The notes below the pieces were generated by a model. The model had not been told where the DNA came from. It made no database searches and was given only the letters and a program-made list of their open reading frames with translations. From Pseudofabraea citricarpa (lineage: Eukaryota > Ascomycota > Leotiomycetes > Helotiales > Dermateaceae): a stretch of DNA of 64,000 nucleotides. Shown one piece after another: positions 57,644 through 64,000 of this stretch. How positions within the stretch are numbered: position 1 is the stretch's first letter; each line of letters starts with the position of its first letter. The stretch is from positions 124,001-188,000 of the forward strand of contig JAPWGK010000005.1 of NCBI GenBank assembly GCA_029641185.1, given 5' to 3'. The position numbers and the translations under genes were made by a program.

Positions 57644-59611
57644 TTAGAGTAAGTATCGGAAGTTCTTCAGCTCGCGATCTGTAAGGTCCTTTTCCTCCTC
57701 GGAGCTATCAATTGAACTGCTCTCTGATGTGTTTGAAACGCCCATTAACTCGGCTTCCCTATCACGTCTAGCATTCTCTCGCATTAGGTATGCACGAAGT
57801 ACGAGCGCAATGATCAGAGCGATGGAAAAAACCGAAAGGATAGTTTTGAGCCCAGTCTACATCCCTCAATGTAAGTTGCTAGCCAAGGAATAATCTAGGT
57901 TGTAGGGAAAACTCACTGGGTAGTGCGGTGCTTCATCGCCACGGAAGAATTGAGGTCCCACGATACGGCCAAGGCAGTAAGCGACGAAGACCATGCTCAT
58001 GACGGTGCTCTTCTTTGTGAAGCCTACCACATTAGACGTCACCATCGAAAGGGACATGGGCAGGTTTGCAGAGAATGCTGCTGTGAGATAAGCACCCGCT
58101 AGTCGTGCAACTTTATGCTCTGCGGGAATTTTCCACATCATGAGTGTACCGGTGATACTAGGACGAGATTAGCTCACTACTGCTTGAGGATGGGGGGTTT
58201 TTCTTTTCGCACCTAGCAAGCATAAAAAATACCATGGCAAGTAATCGAGCATTCTTAACATAGGTACCGAGATACGCACTGCGTAAACTTTTAGTTAGGT
58301 CATAAATCAGTCGTTGGAGAGGTGCATTTACCCGATGCCCATGAAGATGATTTGTGAGATCGCGCCGGGAATTGTAAGGAGAATTGTTTGGAAAAGTTCG
58401 TACCCAAAACCTTGGATGAGGAGATTGCCGAACTGAATAGCGATTAGTATAACAGTCTAGTGATTATGTTGCTGCAGACTTACACCCGAGAGACCACCAG
58501 TCGCAATATTGACACAGAATGTGTTGAGGACCAGAAGCCACGCTTGAGGGTCCTTCAGCGCCTCAATGACTTGATATCTCTTGTAGTCTCCTTTCTTCTT
58601 GCTTCCTTCCTTGGCGACTCTCTGTACAGCTAGTGCTCTCTCTTCCTTGTTGAGAAATCTAGCAGTACCGGGAGCATCTGGAAGGGTGAAGAATAAGATA
58701 ATTCCCCAGAAGATGGTGACTGCACCATAGATCAAAAAGAGGTACTGGTGTTCTTATTAGTCTTCAGAAGAGAATAAGATCAAGTATCGTACCTTCCAGA
58801 CGGCAAGCTTTCCTTTCATGTGACCAACTGCGTAAACAATAAGACCGCCAGAAATTCCTGCGATGCCATCGCCAACAAAAAATGCACATTGTCGAAGGGC
58901 TTGCTCTTCTCTCTTGTAAAATGTTCCAATAAGCAAGGCCATAGCCGGCGCAACTGTGGCTTCTCCAACCCCAAGGAAAAAGCGGACGGCCATGAGGCCA
59001 CCGAAATTGTGGCAGGCAGCGTGAAGCATTAGAATCACGGACCAGGCAACACTGCAATTAATGTTTAGCGAGCGGTTCCTAACAACGTCATTGTAATTGG
59101 ATGGACTTACACAGTGGTAGCAACATATTTACCGATGGGGAACTTGACGATGAGAATTGATGTCGGATAGGAGAATACTAAATATCCAAAGAAAAATATC
59201 GAATTGGTCCACGAGTATTGTTGTCCAACTAAATGCTGGTAGCGGATGTTAATCTCTCTGAGTTCTCTTTGCTTGTTGAATTAAAGCACCTACATTATCC
59301 TGAATTATTCCAAGCAGAGCAGAGAAACCAAGCGAGCCCTTGTCTAGATATTGAAGAGTGTAGCAGAGCAAAAGCAATGGCAATAAACAGAGATCGATCT
59401 TCCAAAGCAGTCGTCTTTCAAGAACTGCTCTGTTAGAAGATTCGGCTGAATTTATAGATTCGACAGGTTCATGCTTCAGGATCGATTCCTCTTGGCGATG
59501 ATCTTCTTTGTCGTATAACATAACGATTGGACGATTAGTATCCATGGTAGTAACACCTCTTGCTCCGTCATGAAAGATATCGAAGTTCTCCGCTCCAGGA
59601 ATGGGCATCAT
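57644..59611 (-). CDS. MFS transporter, allantoate permease (Dal5/ACS) type
   Basis: Eight exons (59294-59611, 59111-59235, 58793-59051, 58484-58744, 58332-58432, 58213-58278, 57917-58157, 57644-57856) encode 527 aa. The anion:cation symporter family is indicated by LCYTLQYLDKGSLGFSALLG in TM1, the family motif MAVRFFLGVGEATVAPAMAL in TM4-5 and FLNKEERALAVQRV in the central loop. It should have 12 membrane segments, with C-terminal LKTILSVFSIALIIALVLRA as the last. Substrates in this family include allantoate, nicotinate and other carboxylates; none can be assigned here. The C-terminal tail is Ser/Glu-rich. Seven introns is many, but all rejoin in frame. MMPIPGAENF is the start; the second Met is an alternative. 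Confidence 0.9.
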
Positions 59612-61694
59612 CAGAATAAAAGTTATTGGTACGGAATGGAGATAATATTCTTCAAATTGTTACTCTCTATGATAAAGGCGGGACTGTAGCTCCCTACTTA
59701 TAAAATGCTTTCCCGGAATAAATTGAATCTACCCCCTCACGCGGTGAGCATAGACTTCAGAATAGCGTTCTCACGGCTGCCCAAAAGCATACAGTAGTCA
59801 CTAGTGACCAAACCTACAAGCTTTTTCATGAACCGAAAAGCCCCTCGTCTAATGCTTGCGAAAACATAAAGTTCTCCTACTGGCCTGCCTGTACTGTATC
59901 TACCTCGTAAATCAGACTGCATGTGTAATTAACTCGTGAGCGGCATTAGTTCGAGCTAGCCAGCGCATTAGTAGCAGAGTTTGCCCACGCTCGGTCATCT
60001 AGCACCAGTGCTTTTCAAAATCGGCGATAATACTTGATTGGTGATTGGAAGGTCAAAATATTAGGTTTTGAAGCGGGTGTTCACCGATACATATACTACT
60101 GGTTCCTATAGCTGCAAGGCTAGAACGTGCTCACCGAACACAACAAAAATGAAGAGGAAATAGCTCCGCCTTTTCGGTACCAACCGACACGTGCTTGGGT
60201 GCGCCAGTTAAGGCTTAGCGATCAAAGGAGTTGAGTACTCGACCGGAGAAAATAATGTATTAGTTGTGATTATGCTTAAGTGATTGAATAGCTACTTCGA
60301 TTAAATCAAGGTGAGTTCAGTGATTTCAATTTCAATTGGAGTATTTGAGTAAAATAATTACACTGTATGGTTAAGAGCTTATCATACTTTGTGCCTTCTT
60401 TTCCTGGGGGACACTACTGTAGGTGCTTACTTCTGCTTTCCACTACTGTACTCGCGTGATGTTGTTAAAACTTACTGGTCTGCCGGCATCCAAGAGACTA
60501 TGGTTGCAACCTAATTTTGCAAGGCTCGTCTCATGCTCCACATGAAACATAGCCTCTGGAACTGTATAAAACTAGTAACAGTGCTTTTCACCGCCAGCTA
60601 CGAGCCATACGCCTTCTCTATCTCTAAAAATCAGAACATAGCGAGCCACCGCAGAACCTTTTTGTTGCTTTCCCAGTTCTACTAGCTTGCTGGCCCCGCA
60701 TCTATTTGGGATACTTTCCACGATATCTACTCTATGCTTTTCCCACGAATTGCCGAAACCCAATATCCAGCTTTAGAGTTTGTTTCACGCTTGTTATCTG
60801 AGGCCGCAATACAACAACTCAGGCACTGTTACAGGAGCATGGCCAGGAACACATAACATCAAAGCAATCAGAATACATCCGTTCACAAGCACCCTATCTT
60901 ATGACAGTTGTCATATGAAGATATTCGGAAATTGCCGTATGCATGTGGATATCCAACTGAAGTAATTACCGGTTTTCGAGATCGATGGCCACAAGGTATG
61001 AAGTTCTACCAGGCTTTCCACTAGACTCTCAAAGTCGACCCGGAAAAGAAATTCTATCAATTCTAACTATAATAAGCCCCTTCTTGAGATTGTTGAGGAG
61101 GCTAGATATGGGAAATTCTGCCTTCCAAGCCGTCAGCGTGACTGAGAAGGCGCATATCACTAGTTCCGAGCGTGTTGGAGTTCGGGGTCAACTGATATGC
61201 AAAGAGATCACAAAACCCATCCCGAGGAGCAATTGAGGGTATTGGGTGTTATCTTTGCACATCATGATCATGAGGATATTTTGCTTCACCGACTTTTCAG
61301 CGCCAGTCAGTACCATTTTAAGCGACCCTCGGGGCGACCCTCCTCTCTACACACCCTTTTGAAACAGTTGAGAATTACCCCGGGCAGTTAAGGGCATGTG
61401 ATTATTGTAAAGTCAGTTAGACCAGTGAAATTATTGTGGGAGTCATTAAGCTCAGCCTCCTCCTTTTTGGCCATGGAAAACATTTGCTCAGAGGCTTTCT
61501 GATTGCTAGGAACTTGAACTAGCGTAGAATGATTAAAAGCGGGGCTAGATTGAACACTCTAACACTTCAACCATTTATGATTATTTTTATGTGTTGCAAC
61601 TTAAATTGTTGCATCATCTAATGAAATCTAAAAACACGAAATCTACGTTTTGTTATCCCTTTCTTTTGCGCAGATGATTCAACATCTAAATTTA
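59612..61694. other. intergenic region between the two MFS genes
   Basis: About 2.1 kb, with TACTGTA words at 60415-60421 and 60444-60450 and CACGTG at 60188-60193. No intact gene. A possible decayed gene lies at about 60916-61391 (listed separately). Confidence 0.5.
60916..61391 (+). pseudogene. possible decayed protein-coding gene, family unknown
   Basis: On the plus strand, from 60916 one frame reads EDIRKLPYACGYPTEVITGF followed by RDRWPQGMKFYQAFH, then TAG, TLKVDPEKKFYQF, then TAA. Another frame continues KPLLEIVEEARYGKFCLPSR and later HPEEQLRVLGVIFAHHDHED. The stops fall where CAG and CAA (Gln) codons would have been, the pattern expected after C-to-T change. I recognise no family. It could also be chance. 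Confidence 0.35.
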
Positions 61695-63788
61695 TTAGCA
61701 TATTATATTCAATGAGAGTGGTGTTTGACATACAATTAGTGTCAAAGAAGCAATGAGACCCATTACTATACATGTGTAGCCAATGAGCCATCTAATAATC
61801 AGTGAGTAAATAATCGATCCACATATTGATTCTCAGACTTACGCAGGACGCATGGACGTAACGAGAGTTTCCAGAACAGCGTCTAAAGTCTCAGCCGGTA
61901 TTGTAGTTAGGAAGTCGCCGCTAGTTCCAGAGAGAGCCTTCTCAATTTGACTTTTAGAATGACTTGGTAGAAGGGTTGCGAGCTGATTGATTGCAAGGTT
62001 TGTAAATATGGCGCCAGCGAGTGATAGCGAGAATGCGATACCACCAGTTTGTGCTTAAACGGATATATAAGTATACTGAATTGTCATACAAGTCGCAGAA
62101 AACTTACAGATTATAATGAAGCTGGTTGATGCGTGCTTTTCAGACTTTGGTACATATGCACCGATCAAACTGTAGGCCACTTGCATGTACGATCCCATCC
62201 CGGCGCCAATTAATGCCTCGCCAACGTAGACAAGCATTGGGCTGGAGGTGACTTTGACAGAAACTAAACACCATAGGTTAGCTTATGCTAGACAAAGTAT
62301 AGTCGGCTCATGTTTACCCATCATCAACATTCCTGGGAGAGCGACCATGCTTCCAACAATTGGCCACCATTCAAGATAGCCAATCTTTGGTATCAAATAG
62401 CCAGAAAGTGGTAGTACCAAAGACATGGCAATGATCATGGGTAGCAATCGTATTGCAGCTTCTAATGCACTATCACCTCTCGTGAATTGAAAGTAAAGTG
62501 AGCAAAACTGTGCGGGAAGAAACCCAGCAATGCTGCTTGTCGAACTGATGATGAATACCAAGCAAGCTTCTGGGACGAGAAGCATGTTGACTGGAAAAAT
62601 CCTATCGGCTTCAGAAGTACGATAACAAAACCACTGTTGGAAACCGAAGCAAATGATTGCTAATATAGCAACACTAAATATTAGCTTCATCGTTCCACTG
62701 TCCCAGTCGTATTGAGTGCCACCGAAGTTCAAACCCATGAATAATGAGACGATCGAAATGATATTGAGAAAACATCCTAGAAAGTCGAATTTCCGAAGCC
62801 GATCGAAGAGAGGAACATTTGGAAGCGGGTGGAAATCAGGAAGGAGATATATGTATACTGGCAGAAAGGCTCCACAAACGATCAAGTTAACGAGAAAGCC
62901 CCATCTCCAGAAACCTTTCCCCAGCATCCCCCCAAATATTGGCCCCACTACTCGGCCAATCGACCAAAAAAGTCCACTATTTCTAGTGTTAGCTTGATCG
63001 TAAAATAATTTTGAGCTGGAATTGATTAGCCAAACATACATTACACCCAAGTATAGTGGCCTTTCCTCGGGGGTAGTCAAAGTTGTGATTAATGTCATAA
63101 TGCCCGTGTACATGCCGATCCCTCCCATGCCAGCTATAATACGGCCAACAATAAGAGCATTCATGTTCCATGCGGTTCCACACAATGCAGAGCCGATTAA
63201 AAACGCTGAGAGAAATCCCAAGTAAAGCTGCTTGGCGTTGTAGAGACCGTAGAGTTTTCCGATAGGGAGAGCAAGAGACAGGGAGCCCATCCCAAACCTG
63301 AGTTAAGGGTTAGACCACGAAAGATAAAGAGCCGTTACCAGAAAAATACCCAACAAAAATCCATGGTAGTTTAGAAGCTTCTCCAAGCTCACTGACAATA
63401 ATCTATCACGGTATTAGTAGAAGGGATTGGGTGGAGGGGGTGAGTAGGTATATAGCTTACAGGTACAATGATAGTAGTCACACTTTTGTCCAGGCAGTAA
63501 AAGAACATGACAGAAGCAACAGCACAAACAACTAGTGACCACTACGAGGTTCAATGAGCCGATAAATTATGATCCATTGATTAAAACACTCACCCTCCAG
63601 CCACGTTGCTCTCTATTCTGGACGGGATCTTCTTTGCTTCTTGGAATCGCCTTTTCAAGGTCTTCGTGCTTAGACCGGACTCTGGGATCTTGCCGACCAT
63701 CTAGTGCCAGTGAATCATGTTTTGTAAGAAGACCCTCTGTCGCCTCATCCACGTCCAGAAACTTGTTCGGATCTATCATATTGGCCAT
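61695..63788 (-). CDS. MFS transporter, DHA2 (14-spanner efflux pump) type
   Basis: Eight exons (63594-63788, 63461-63541, 63350-63402, 63040-63297, 62318-62976, 62108-62263, 61843-62053, 61695-61791) encode 569 aa. After a hydrophilic N-terminus come WSLVVCAVASVMFFYCLDKS (TM1), GMGSLSLALPIGKLYGLYNA with the loop 2-3 motif, ALIVGRIIAGMGGIGMYTGI and the antiporter-like FWSIGRVVGPIFGGMLG (motif C). LPDFHPLPNVPLFDRLRKFD is a signature of fungal DHA2 drug or toxin efflux pumps. The C-terminus ends SLTLIVCQTPLSLNIIC. It probably exports small organic compounds; no specific substrate is suggested. For the intron before 62263 two acceptors 12 nt apart both keep frame; I chose TTTAG. Confidence 0.88.
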
Positions 63789-64000
63789 AGTCTTTATTGG
63801 TGTTCAAAATCAAAAGGATACAGTGAGAATAAGTGGAAACCAAGAAAGAAATCAACGCAGCAAGAAATGACAGACGAGGGTGGAAAATGATGGATGTGAA
63901 AGCAAAACAAACTGAGCTTTGTTTGAAGCGGGAATTGGTATGATATAAAGTCGAGACGAACAGCATGATCTTCAGTAATAAACTTTGTTTCAATGCTCTT
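63789..64000. promoter_or_regulatory. upstream region of the DHA2 gene at the window edge
   Basis: About 210 bp, A/G-rich on this strand. It should be the 5' leader and proximal promoter of the minus-strand DHA2 gene. No further gene seen. Confidence 0.4.

Overview
The window is nuclear DNA of a filamentous ascomycete (Pezizomycotina; a leotiomycete is my best guess, from general resemblance only). Genes are split by many short GT..AG introns, mostly 48-70 nt. Several proteins are fungus-specific: a DASH subunit, KapC, a HET-domain protein, a TMEM16 scramblase of the fungal type and an OrsD-like regulator. I support 23 protein-coding genes. I found no tRNA, rRNA, CRISPR array or intact transposon. 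I assembled exon structures by hand from splice signals and reading-frame continuity. Every multi-exon model given with exon coordinates has a total length divisible by three.

Left part (0-13 kb): SF3a subunit 1 (pre-mRNA splicing), ribosomal protein eL21, methionine aminopeptidase 2, a probable transcription factor with an OrsD-like zinc-finger region, and the bZIP factor KapC. Between eL21 and MetAP2 lies an inverted, truncated copy of the first exon and splice site of the eL21 gene, ending at a GC-rich hairpin.

Central part (13-46 kb): mostly housekeeping genes. ARP5, DAD4 and IES6 lie side by side. Arp5 and Ies6 are direct partners in the INO80 chromatin remodeller. DAD4 is a 72-residue kinetochore protein spread over five exons, the first coding exon being only the ATG. 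Next come GOT1, the large helicase SLH1 (ribosome quality control), YKT6 (divergent from SLH1), a disordered fungal protein, profilin, a Rab-like GTPase, a cytochrome b2-type lactate dehydrogenase without an obvious mitochondrial presequence, a small SANT/Myb-like nuclear protein, a metallophosphoesterase and a TMEM16 protein.

Right part (46-64 kb): more accessory in character, with a HET-domain protein, an F-box/DUF7730-like hypothetical, a flavin monooxygenase, an SH3/zinc-finger protein and two MFS transporters (allantoate-permease type and DHA2 efflux type). A probable degraded gene lies at about 60.9-61.4 kb.

The long intergenic regions carry a strongly recurrent TACTGTA/TACAGTA word, palindromic GGTACCTA repeats and, near 53.8 kb, a G-rich telomere-like tract. 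I see no obvious biosynthetic cluster or defence system. The observations I find most interesting are the ARP5-DAD4-IES6 neighbourhood, the inverted eL21 fragment and the recurrent promoter word.
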